Of a stretch of DNA of 64,000 nucleotides, positions 38,297 through 46,208 are shown piece after piece; position 1 is the first letter of the stretch; each line of letters begins with the position of its first letter. The position numbers and the translations under genes are program-made. Source of the stretch: Gammaproteobacteria bacterium (lineage in GTDB: Bacteria; Pseudomonadota; Gammaproteobacteria; Pseudomonadales; Halieaceae); the NCBI GenBank assembly GCA_030433415.1, contig JAUIMF010000004.1, positions 37,059 to 101,058 on the forward strand, given 5' to 3'. Below the pieces are notes generated by a model. That model did not search any database. It saw nothing but the letters and a program-made list of their open reading frames with translations, and had not been told where the DNA came from.

Positions 38297-38942
38297 GCGG
38301 CGCCGCTCGCTTCTGCAGCAGCATCACATCGTCGGCGACAAACTCCAGCGTCCCTCCCTGCTGCCCGGCCCACCAGTGCCAGGTTTCGCGGCTGAAAAAG
38401 CACACGTGTGTGGGGTCGCGAATGTAGTGCCAGTGGGCGAAGGCGTCGCGGTCGCGCACCAGCTTGGTCATTACGCCCAACCAGCCACCCTCGTTGATCA
38501 GGGACCACAACCGCTGCAACTCTGTGGCGGGGTCGTGCAGGTGCTCCACCACTTCAGTGGCGGTGACAAAGTCATAACGCTGTTGCAATGCGGTCATCTC
38601 TGGCGCGAAAAAGCTGTCGTACAACGCGACCTTGTGACCTTGTTCCTCGAGCATGGCCGCCAGCGCCGGAGCGGGCCCGCAGCCAAAATCGAGCCCCTGG
38701 CTGGCCGGCGGCAGGCGCTGGACCAAGGGGTCCGCCAGACGTGACAGAAACCTCCGGTAACCCGGATCATCCACATCATTCTCGTGTCGCAGGTACTCCG
38801 CGCGCTCCTCGTCGCGCGACAGACGAAAACGCGCTGGCACGAACACCAGCGCGCACTGCTCACAGCGCAGGTAGTTGCGGCGCGCATCCTCGTGAAATGG
38901 CGGGGCACGATCCCCCATACACAGCGGACAGTGATCAGTCAT
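38280..38942 (-). CDS. Class I SAM-dependent methyltransferase with N-terminal zinc ribbon
   Basis: A 220-residue protein. The N-terminus has paired CXXC motifs (CPLC at 5-8 and CEQC at about 27-30) typical of a zinc ribbon, then a Methyltransf_23-type SAM domain with motif I GLDFGCGPAPALA and the later TEVVEHLHDP, a post-I motif that fits methyltransferases of small molecules or sugars. Target unknown. ATG 38942. It is convergent with phaD (17-bp overlap) and divergent from the peroxiredoxin gene, with 101 bp between. Confidence 0.85.
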   Translation of the reverse strand: MTDHCPLCMGDRAPPFHEDARRNYLRCEQCALVFVPARFRLSRDEERAEYLRHENDVDDPGYRRFLSRLADPLVQRLPPASQGLDFGCGPAPALAAMLEEQGHKVALYDSFFAPEMTALQQRYDFVTATEVVEHLHDPATELQRLWSLINEGGWLGVMTKLVRDRDAFAHWHYIRDPTHVCFFSRETWHWWAGQQGGTLEFVADDVMLLQKRAAPPTSWP

Positions 38943-39043
38943 GGTCTTCTGCTACTATCGACGGACATTCAGTCGCAGGCCCACCAGCGGTGCGCCATCG
39001 ACGAACTATAACCGGCAAGCTGATACCCCTAAGGATTTGTGAC

Positions 39044-39523
39044 ATGAGTATTTCCGTTGGCGACAAGATTCCCCAAGCCAAGCTCCAGACCATGGGCGAA
39101 AATGGCCCTGTTCCCCTGAGCACCGATGACATCTTCAGCGGCAAAAAAGTCGTGCTGTTCGCCGTTCCCGGTGCGTTTACGCCGGGCTGCTCCATTACCC
39201 ACCTGCCCGGCTATGTGGTCAATGCCGACAAGATCCTGGCCAAGGGTGTCGATACCATCGCCTGCCTGTCGGTGAACGATGCGTTTGTGATGGATGCCTG
39301 GGGCAAGAGCCAGAATGCCGATCACATTCAGATGCTCGCCGATGGCAATGGTGATTTTACCGCGGCGCTGGGCCTCGAACTCGATGGCCGTGGCTTCGGT
39401 CTGGGGCAGCGCTCGCAGCGCTACGCCATGGTCGTTGATGACGGCACGGTTACGGTGCTCAACGTCGAAGAAGGCCCCGGTGTCGAAGTCTCAGCGGCAG
39501 AAGTTATTCTCGACGCGCTCTGA
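39044..39523 (+). CDS. Peroxiredoxin (Prx5 type)
   Basis: A 159-residue thiol peroxidase that reduces hydrogen and alkyl peroxides. Peroxidatic C49 lies in VPGAFTPGCSITHLPGY, with the PXXX(T/S)XXC pattern; another Cys, C74, lies in TIACLSVND. Prx5-type enzymes usually take electrons from glutathione/glutaredoxin. ATG 39044 has an AAGGA site 9 bases upstream; the frame stays open to 38588 but the conserved SVGDKIPQAKLQ start is at 39044. The DUF2855 gene follows after 9 bp and is likely cotranscribed. Confidence 0.95.
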   Translation: MSISVGDKIPQAKLQTMGENGPVPLSTDDIFSGKKVVLFAVPGAFTPGCSITHLPGYVVNADKILAKGVDTIACLSVNDAFVMDAWGKSQNADHIQMLADGNGDFTAALGLELDGRGFGLGQRSQRYAMVVDDGTVTVLNVEEGPGVEVSAAEVILDAL

Positions 39524-39532
39524 GGCCAGTTC

Positions 39533-40618
39533 ATGGAATCCCGGACCCTCGAAGTTCGTCGCGACGATCCCGCCCAGCTACGCATTACCAGCGATCCGTT
39601 ACCGGCATCGCTGGAGCCGGGGCAGGTGCTGCTGCGCGTTGACCGATTTGCGGTCACCGCCAATAACATCACCTACTGCCAGGTAGGCGAGTCCTTTGGC
39701 TACTGGCGGTTCTTTCCCACTGCCGACGACAACTGGGGCCGGGTACCGGCCATGGGCTACGCCACGGTCGCCGCGAGTGCTCATGACGAGATCGACGTGG
39801 GTGAGCGCGTGTGGGGCTTCTACCCCATGGGCACGCACCTGTTGATCAATGCCGGCGGGGTCAATCCGCATGGGTTTTCCGATGTGTCGCCGCACCGGGA
39901 GGGCCTGGCGCCGATCTATGCGCACTTTCAGCGCGCCGCCGCCAACCCACTCTACGACCCTGCCCGCGAAGAGCAGGACAGCCTGCTGCGGGGGCTGTTT
40001 CTCACGTCGTGGCTGTGCGAAGACGCGGTCTACGATCACGATTTTTACGGCGCCGGCGACTGTCTGGTGACCAGCGCCTCCAGCAAGACCTCTATCGCCC
40101 TGGCGTTTACCCTGCGCGAACGCGGCAGCCTGCAGGCCATCGCCCTGACGTCAGAACGCAATCGTGCCTTCTGCGAACAGGTGGGCTGCTACGACAAGGT
40201 GTTCAGCTACGACGAGATCAGCAGGCTGCCCACCGACCACGGCGCCCTGCTTGTCGATATGGCGGGCAACACGGCGGTCAACAGCGCCATCCATCACCAC
40301 TATGGCAATCAGCTGCGCTACGACTGTCGCATCGGCGTGACGCATCGCGACGCACTGCCCGAGGTGCCCGAGGAACTGCCGGGACCCACACCCGAAATGT
40401 TTTTCGCGCCCCACCAGGCCGGCAAGCGCAGCGCGGAATGGGGCGCGGGCGTGCTGGAGCAGCGCATCGGCTCGGCCTTCGCCCGCTTCAGACAGTTCTC
40501 GGACGGCTGGTTACAGATTCGTCGCTTCGATGGTGAATACGCGGCGCGCGAAGCTTTTCTCGCCGTACTCCACGGCGAAGCCCTGCCGCAAGAGGGCTAC
40601 ACGGTATCCATGGGCTGA
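39533..40618 (+). CDS. DUF2855 family protein (MDR-like)
   Basis: A 361-residue protein of the DUF2855 family, distantly like medium-chain dehydrogenase/reductases. Characteristic stretches include LLRVDRFAVTANNITYCQVGESFGYWRFFP, WGRVPAMGYATV and the STASSKT-like VTSASSKTSIALAF near residue 180. Function not known. Starts 9 bp after the peroxiredoxin; the 3' end overlaps the convergent PqiA-like gene by 22 bp. Confidence 0.88.
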   Translation: MESRTLEVRRDDPAQLRITSDPLPASLEPGQVLLRVDRFAVTANNITYCQVGESFGYWRFFPTADDNWGRVPAMGYATVAASAHDEIDVGERVWGFYPMGTHLLINAGGVNPHGFSDVSPHREGLAPIYAHFQRAAANPLYDPAREEQDSLLRGLFLTSWLCEDAVYDHDFYGAGDCLVTSASSKTSIALAFTLRERGSLQAIALTSERNRAFCEQVGCYDKVFSYDEISRLPTDHGALLVDMAGNTAVNSAIHHHYGNQLRYDCRIGVTHRDALPEVPEELPGPTPEMFFAPHQAGKRSAEWGAGVLEQRIGSAFARFRQFSDGWLQIRRFDGEYAAREAFLAVLHGEALPQEGYTVSMG

Positions 40619-41241
40619 GTCGGCTGTCGAGCCAGGCCCATCAGCACCGCCCCCGCCGCAATGGCGAACAGGCAATAGGCCGTGAAGTACCAGAAGCCCA
40701 CCTCGAGCTGTGCATCCATGATCAGCAGCTCACCCATGTGGCCGGAGGCACGCCCGGCCATAAACGCAATGATCATCGCCATCACAAAAACATCTGCCAT
40801 GGACCACTTGCCCAGCGCGGCGTTCACGCGCAACAGCGTCGCGCCAAAGGGCCGGTGTGCCAACAGTAAGGCGAGCGCCTGCATGGCGAGTTTAATGATC
40901 GGAATCACTATGCTGAACGTCACTATCAGCACCGCCACGGGCAGATTGCCATTGTCTGCCAGTTCCCGGGACATCCCCAGAATGGAACGCGTGCTGCGAT
41001 AGGCCTCGACCCTGCCCTCTATCTGATCGAGGCCCAGAAAGCGCGACATCATCGACAGCATTTCATAGGTCTGGCTGTTGGGATTTTCGCCGGCGAGCAG
41101 TTCGATGCCGAACTCCGCCAGGGCGGCCTTCTCGAGCTCACCACTGAGTGTCAGCACGGGCTTACTGATACCGGGCCATAGCAGCGCAAGGGATACGGCG
41201 ATACACAGCAGGCCCGTCAGCCTGAGTACGGTTGGTTTCAC
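40597..41241 (-). CDS. Paraquat-inducible protein A-like membrane protein
   Basis: A 214-residue inner-membrane protein of the PqiA family (PF04403). The diagnostic GKWSMADVFVMAMIIAFM sits near residue 150 after IVIPIIKLAMQALALLL; about four hydrophobic segments are seen. It is half the size of E. coli PqiA and lacks its zinc cysteines. The start is GTG 41241, overlapping the stop of the DASS transporter (GTGA); a longer upstream frame is spurious. Cotranscribed with that transporter; no PqiB/MCE partner is present here. Confidence 0.87.
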   Translation of the reverse strand: MKPTVLRLTGLLCIAVSLALLWPGISKPVLTLSGELEKAALAEFGIELLAGENPNSQTYEMLSMMSRFLGLDQIEGRVEAYRSTRSILGMSRELADNGNLPVAVLIVTFSIVIPIIKLAMQALALLLAHRPFGATLLRVNAALGKWSMADVFVMAMIIAFMAGRASGHMGELLIMDAQLEVGFWYFTAYCLFAIAAGAVLMGLARQPTQPMDTV

Positions 41242-42611
41242 AGAATCACCAGATAGCAGATGACGGCCACCAGAGTCGCCGCAATAAAATTCAGGGCCAG
41301 CCCCTCGCGTGCCATACGCGCGGTGGTCACCAGACCCGAGCCGAACACCACGGTATTCGGTGCCGTCGCCACGGGCAACATGAAGGCACAACTGGCGCTC
41401 ATGGCGGCGGGCACCATCAACATCTCTGGCGGCAGCGAAGCCGCCAGCGCCGCCGCGGCAAGAATCGGCATGAGCAGGGTTGCACTCGCCGTGTTGCTGG
41501 TGGCCTCGGTCATAAAGGTCACCACCAGACAGATGACCAGCATGAGCAATAGGGCGGGCATGGCAATGAATGACGTCAGAGCCTGGCCGATCAGATCGCT
41601 CAGACCCGAGGCGATGAATCCCCGCGCGAGGCAGATACCCCCGGCAAACAGCAGCAGCACCCCCCAGGGAATGCGATTCGCGCGCTCCCAGTCCAGCAGA
41701 CGTCCACCCCGGCCATTGGGGACGATGCACATCACGACAACCGCAAGCAGCGCCACCGATGCGTCGTTTGCCTGGGGCAGGTCCAGCCAGGTTTTCCAGC
41801 CGCCAAAGGGTTCACTGCGGGTAACCCAGGCCAGGGCCGTGAGGCCAAAAATCACCAGCACGCGGCGCTCCTCGACCTGCCAGGGACCGACCTTTGGCAA
41901 CGCCAGGCTGAGCTTGCGGTCCATCCCCCGAGTGAGGGACCAGGCCATCGCCGGTACGAGCAGCACCACCACCGGCACGCCCCAGCTCATCCACCGCGAA
42001 AAGCTGACCGCTTCACCGGTGAACTCCTCAAACACCTGCATGAATATGAGGTTGGGCGGCGTGCCGATGGGCGTGCCGACGCCACCCACACTAGCCGCGT
42101 AGGCCAGACCCAGCAGCAGTGGCACCGCGAGGCGTTCGCGGTCCGGGGCGCCCTCCAGCACCGCGAGCGCCACAGGCAGCAGCATGAGCGTGGTCGCGGT
42201 ATTGGATATCCACATGCTCAGCACCGCTGCCGCCACCATGAAACCCAGCACGAGCCGCCGTGGGTCCGTCGCGCCGAACAGGTGAATCATGCCGAGGGCG
42301 ATGCGCCGGTGCGCACCGCTACCCTCCATCGCCTGCGACAGCAAAAAGCCTCCGAGCAATAAAAGGATCAATGGCGAACCGTAGGCCTGGCCAACCTGCG
42401 CCGGCGTCAGTACGCCCGTCAGGGGAAGAATCGCCAGGGGCAGCAGCGAGGTCGCGGGGATCGGAACGGGCTCGAAAATCCACCACACAATGCAGGTCAC
42501 GGCGACGCCGATCACCACGGCCATATCGGTGGACTGCCCCAGCGCAATCGTGGTTCCCGCCAGGGCCAGAGCCAATGCCGGCCCGACAAACAGCATCACG
42601 GAACGCACCAT
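41238..42611 (-). CDS. DASS/SLC13 family anion:sodium symporter
   Basis: A 457-residue inner-membrane transporter for di- or tricarboxylates or sulfate. The two SNT signature motifs for substrate and sodium binding are present: WISNTATTLMLLPVAL and TEATSNTASATLLMPIL. SVGGVGTPIGTPPNLI and ATAPNTVVFGSG are the symmetric re-entrant tips. About 11-12 TM segments. Substrate not decidable. Coupled to the PqiA-like gene at its 3' end (4-base overlap) and divergent from moaA. Confidence 0.92.
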   Translation of the reverse strand: MVRSVMLFVGPALALALAGTTIALGQSTDMAVVIGVAVTCIVWWIFEPVPIPATSLLPLAILPLTGVLTPAQVGQAYGSPLILLLLGGFLLSQAMEGSGAHRRIALGMIHLFGATDPRRLVLGFMVAAAVLSMWISNTATTLMLLPVALAVLEGAPDRERLAVPLLLGLAYAASVGGVGTPIGTPPNLIFMQVFEEFTGEAVSFSRWMSWGVPVVVLLVPAMAWSLTRGMDRKLSLALPKVGPWQVEERRVLVIFGLTALAWVTRSEPFGGWKTWLDLPQANDASVALLAVVVMCIVPNGRGGRLLDWERANRIPWGVLLLFAGGICLARGFIASGLSDLIGQALTSFIAMPALLLMLVICLVVTFMTEATSNTASATLLMPILAAAALAASLPPEMLMVPAAMSASCAFMLPVATAPNTVVFGSGLVTTARMAREGLALNFIAATLVAVICYLVIL

Positions 42612-42704
42612 CAGATGGCGGCCGCCGACAGTGACGAAGATGAAAGGGGGCTTGTCATAGGCCGCTCATCCTGTCGCAGCCCCGCACGACTGTAAAGCTA
42701 TCCC

Positions 42705-42733
42705 TTGGTGCGAACTCGCACGCCGAGTACACT
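42705..42733 (+). promoter_or_regulatory. Predicted sigma-70 promoter of moaA
   Basis: TTGGTG at 42705-42710 and TACACT at 42728-42733, spaced 17 nt. Only 6 nt lie between the -10 and the moaA ATG, so the predicted transcript has no leader; no Shine-Dalgarno is present. Confidence 0.5.
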
Positions 42734-42739
42734 GCGGCC

Positions 42740-43747
42740 ATGCACAAGATTGAACCCAAAGCGCTGGTGGACCGCTTCGGACGCCGCGTGGATTATCTGC
42801 GGCTGTCCGTCACGGATCGCTGTGATTTTCGCTGTGTGTACTGCATGGCCGAAGACATGCGCTTTGCGCCCAAGGCCGAGATTCTGAGCCTCGAGGAGCT
42901 GGCCACGATCGCCGAGGCATTTGTGGAGCTGGGCGTACGCAAAATCCGCCTCACGGGCGGCGAACCCCTGATCCGCCATAACATCATGAGCCTCATAGAG
43001 CGCCTGGGCAGCCTTGAGGCGCTGGATGAACTGGTGCTGACGACCAACGGCTCGCAGCTGCAGCGGCTTGCCAGTCCCCTTCGCGATGCCGGGGTGCAGC
43101 GCCTGAACATCAGCCTGGACAGCCTCAACCCCCGGCGGTTTCGGCAACTCACACGCATCGGTCATCTCGAACAGGTAGTCGCCGGCATCGACGCCGCCTG
43201 CGATGCAGGTTTTGAACGCCTGCGCCTGAATGCGGTGATCATGCGCGGACGCAACGATGACGAAGTGCTGGATCTTGTGGACTTCGCCCGCTCCCGCGAG
43301 GTCGATCTGGCGTTTATCGAAGAGATGCCCCTGGGCCTGATCGACGAACACGACCGCGCCCTGACCCTGGCCACCAGCGACTGGATTCGTGAGCGCATCA
43401 CCGAGTGCTATGCGCTCACCCCCCTGGGGGACCCGGACGGCACCGCAGGGCCGGCACGCCTGTATCGCATGGCCGGCAGTGACAGTCGCATCGGTTTTAT
43501 CTCTCCGCACAGCAATAACTTCTGCCATCTGTGTAACCGCGTGCGCGTGACGGTAGAGGGGCGCCTGTTGCTGTGCCTGGGCAACGAACATTCCGTAGAC
43601 CTGCGCGACATACTGCGCAGCGGCGCCGATGCCGCCACGCTGCGCCAGGCCCTGGTGGATGCCATGGACCTCAAACCCGAGCGTCACGAATTCAACGTGA
43701 ACGACGAACCCCAGATCCTCCGCTTTATGAACGCGACGGGTGGCTGA
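42740..43747 (+). CDS. moaA: GTP 3',8-cyclase (molybdenum cofactor synthesis)
   Basis: A 335-residue radical-SAM enzyme that converts GTP to 3',8-cyclo-GTP, the first step of molybdopterin synthesis. The N-terminal CX3CX2C cluster (C28, C32, C35 in RCDFRCVYC), [10 protein letters not shown] and [13 protein letters not shown] are intact; the C-terminal CX2CX13C cluster site is [15 protein letters not shown]...LC. The protein ends in GG, as required in MoaA. It is the only moa gene in the window. ATG 42740 sits just 6 nt after a predicted -10. Confidence 0.96.
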   Translation: MHKIEPKALVDRFGRRVDYLRLSVTDRCDFRCVYCMAEDMRFAPKAEILSLEELATIAEAFVELGVRKIRLTGGEPLIRHNIMSLIERLGSLEALDELVLTTNGSQLQRLASPLRDAGVQRLNISLDSLNPRRFRQLTRIGHLEQVVAGIDAACDAGFERLRLNAVIMRGRNDDEVLDLVDFARSREVDLAFIEEMPLGLIDEHDRALTLATSDWIRERITECYALTPLGDPDGTAGPARLYRMAGSDSRIGFISPHSNNFCHLCNRVRVTVEGRLLLCLGNEHSVDLRDILRSGADAATLRQALVDAMDLKPERHEFNVNDEPQILRFMNATGG

Positions 43748-43777
43748 CGCCCTCGCCCTCGACCGGGAGTTCCCCCC

Positions 43778-44728
43778 TTGGAAGACCGTACCGAACTTGC
43801 CAATGTCGATGTGATCGAGCAAGGCTTTGCCGAACTCGGCTATATCTGCAGTCCGCGCATCGCCACCGCGGTATTTCTGGCCGCGCGCCTGCGCAAGCCC
43901 GTGCTCGTTGAGGGGCCGCCCGGTGTCGGCAAAACGGAACTCGCCAAAACCGCCGCCACATTGCTGGACCTGCCTCTGGTTCGCCTGCAGTGCTACGAAG
44001 GCCTCGACGAAGCCAAGGCCCTGTATGAGTGGAAGTACGGCAAGCAGTTGCTCTACACCCAGGTTCTCAAAGAGAAGCTCGGCGACCTGCTGCAGGGCGC
44101 CGAAGGACTCGCGGAGTCCGTCGAGCGTCTGCATGGCTTTGGCGATGTGTTCTATTCCCAGGAGTTCCTTGAGCCCCGCCCCCTGCTGCAGGCCATGGAG
44201 CAACCCGCCGGGGCCGTTCTACTCATCGACGAGATCGACAAGTCAGACCATGAATTTGAATCCCTGCTGCTCGAGATTCTTTCGGACTACCAGGTATCGA
44301 TCCCCGAAATCGGCACCGTGCAGGCCCAGTCCACACCCCTGGTGTTCCTCACGAGTAACAATACGCGGGATGTATCGGACGCCCTCAAGCGCCGCTGCCT
44401 GCACCTGCACATTCCGTTTCCGAGCGTTGATCTGGAAGAGCGCATCCTCCAGAGCCGCGTACCGGACCTGCAGGCCAATCTGCGTCACCAGCTCGTGGCC
44501 TTCGTGCACGGCGTGCGCGAGCTGGACCTGAAAAAGCAGCCCGCGATCTCCGAGACCATCGACTGGGCCCGCAGCCTGCTGTTGCTGCACGCGTCGGAGC
44601 TCGACGAGGAACTGCTGCGCAGCACGCTCAATGTGCTGCTCAAGTTCGAGCAGGACATCGAGGCTGCCGGTGCGGAATTGCCAGGCCTGCTGCGCGAAAG
44701 CGCCAAGGCAGCCGCAGGTCGGGACTGA
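43778..44728 (+). CDS. MoxR-family AAA+ ATPase (CoxD-like)
   Basis: A 316-residue chaperone-type ATPase. Walker A is GPPGVGKTE (about residue 46), Walker B VLLIDEIDKSD, sensor 1 LVFLTSNNTRDVSD and the arginine-rich sensor 2 follows. MoxR proteins pair with VWA proteins to mature or assemble metalloenzymes; CoxD, of this type, works with CoxE on the Mo/Cu CO dehydrogenase. The start is TTG 43778 with a GGGAG site; it is 30 bp after moaA and stops directly before the VWA gene. No CO dehydrogenase gene is present, so the client is unknown. Confidence 0.9.
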   Translation: MEDRTELANVDVIEQGFAELGYICSPRIATAVFLAARLRKPVLVEGPPGVGKTELAKTAATLLDLPLVRLQCYEGLDEAKALYEWKYGKQLLYTQVLKEKLGDLLQGAEGLAESVERLHGFGDVFYSQEFLEPRPLLQAMEQPAGAVLLIDEIDKSDHEFESLLLEILSDYQVSIPEIGTVQAQSTPLVFLTSNNTRDVSDALKRRCLHLHIPFPSVDLEERILQSRVPDLQANLRHQLVAFVHGVRELDLKKQPAISETIDWARSLLLLHASELDEELLRSTLNVLLKFEQDIEAAGAELPGLLRESAKAAAGRD

Positions 44729-46186
44729 ATGCAATCCAGCCTGCTGCGATTCATTGAAATCCTGCGCAGTCATGCGCTGCCCATCTCGCCGGCCGAGACC
44801 CTGGACGCCGCCGCCGCGCTGGACTGCGTGGGCTACGGCGACCGCAGCATGCTGCGTGAAGCCCTGGCCCTGACCCTGGCCAAGTCCGAGCGGGAAGTGC
44901 ATACCTTCTATTACTGCTTCGACCGCTTTTTCGACCAGCAACTCTCAGACTTTCACACGGACCCTGACGAATCCGGTGAGGGCGAAGCCCAGGGACAACC
45001 ACCGACAGACACAGCCCAGCCCGAGGGCGCTGCCGGCGAAGGCAATGGCAGCATGGGCGGCGGCGGTGGCGCGTCGGGTGCCGACGCGCTGGAGCTCGCC
45101 GGTGCCGCGCAGGAATCACCGGCGCTGGCGGACCTGCTCGACGGGGAACTGTTGCCGGCGCTGCTCGAAAACGAACGCGGCACGCTCAGTGCGGCAATGC
45201 GACGTGCGGGCCAGGAGGCGGGCCTGCAGAACATTCGCCTGTTCACCCAGAAAGGCCAGTACACCCGCCGCATTCTGGACGCCCTCGGCGAGGCCGCCAT
45301 CCGGGACGCCGTTATCGAGCTCGAACGCCTCGATTCCGACGCCCAGGACACGCTGCGACGCTACCGCGACGTTCTGCGCGAGCAGGTGCGGGATTTCGTG
45401 GATCAGCAGTATCTGCTCAACGCCGAAGGCCACAACAGCGCTTTCATGGATGAGCTGCTGAGCAAGACGCGACTGAGTAATATCGACCGGCGTCACCGGG
45501 ACCGCGTGCAGGAACAGGTTCGCCGTATGGCGCGGCGCCTCGCCAGTCGCCACAGCGCGCGCCGACGCCCCGTAAAACGGGGGCAGCTACATATGGGCCG
45601 CACGCTGCGCAGCGGCATGGCCCACGACGGCATTCTGTTTCGCACCCATTGGCGGTCCCGAAAACGCGACAAGGCCCAGCTGCTCGCGCTCTGCGATGTC
45701 AGCGGCTCCGTCGCCGCTTATGCGGGCTTTCTGCTGATGTTTCTTTACAGTCTGCAGGACGTGCTGCCGCGAACCCGCAGTTTTGCCTTTTCGAGCCACC
45801 TCGGTGAGATCAGCGATCTCTTTCGGGACGAATCGCTGGAGCGGGCCATCGAACTGGCCAACTGGCGCTTTGGCGGTGCCACGGATTACGGCAGCAGCCT
45901 GCGGGACTTTGCGCAGCTGGCCCTCGATGACATCAACCGCAACACATCGGTTATCATTCTCGGCGATGCGAGAAATAATCGAGGGAACCCCGAGCTGGAC
46001 ATCATGCGGAGCATTTACCAGCGCAGTAAGCAGGTGATCTGGCTGAATCCAGAGTCGCGCCAGGCCTGGGGTACCGGTGATTCAGAGATGCTTCGCTACC
46101 AGAGCACCTGCCACTACGCGGCTCCCTGCGGCAATCTCGAACAGCTTGAGCGGGTTGTGGACCAACTGCTCAAGAGCCTGCGCTGA
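44729..46186 (+). CDS. VWA domain-containing protein (CoxE-like)
   Basis: A 485-residue partner of the MoxR ATPase. The N-terminal part (1-75) is helical, followed by an acidic/Gly-rich linker (GEGEAQGQPP to GGGGGAS, about 80-115). The C-terminal von Willebrand A fold (about 315-485) has MIDAS residues DVSGSV (D323) and a later GGATDYG and LGDARNN. Matches the CoxE family, which binds metal and clients in MoxR systems. ATG 44729 follows the MoxR stop with no gap. A DUF1631 gene follows. Confidence 0.9.
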   Translation: MQSSLLRFIEILRSHALPISPAETLDAAAALDCVGYGDRSMLREALALTLAKSEREVHTFYYCFDRFFDQQLSDFHTDPDESGEGEAQGQPPTDTAQPEGAAGEGNGSMGGGGGASGADALELAGAAQESPALADLLDGELLPALLENERGTLSAAMRRAGQEAGLQNIRLFTQKGQYTRRILDALGEAAIRDAVIELERLDSDAQDTLRRYRDVLREQVRDFVDQQYLLNAEGHNSAFMDELLSKTRLSNIDRRHRDRVQEQVRRMARRLASRHSARRRPVKRGQLHMGRTLRSGMAHDGILFRTHWRSRKRDKAQLLALCDVSGSVAAYAGFLLMFLYSLQDVLPRTRSFAFSSHLGEISDLFRDESLERAIELANWRFGGATDYGSSLRDFAQLALDDINRNTSVIILGDARNNRGNPELDIMRSIYQRSKQVIWLNPESRQAWGTGDSEMLRYQSTCHYAAPCGNLEQLERVVDQLLKSLR

Positions 46187-46208
46187 GGCCGCGGTTGTAC
46201 GGCGCATC

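Noticed and set aside
42698..44203. 501-codon frame antisense to moaA and the MoxR gene
   Set aside because: It spans two well-supported genes on the other strand and has no recognisable motif.
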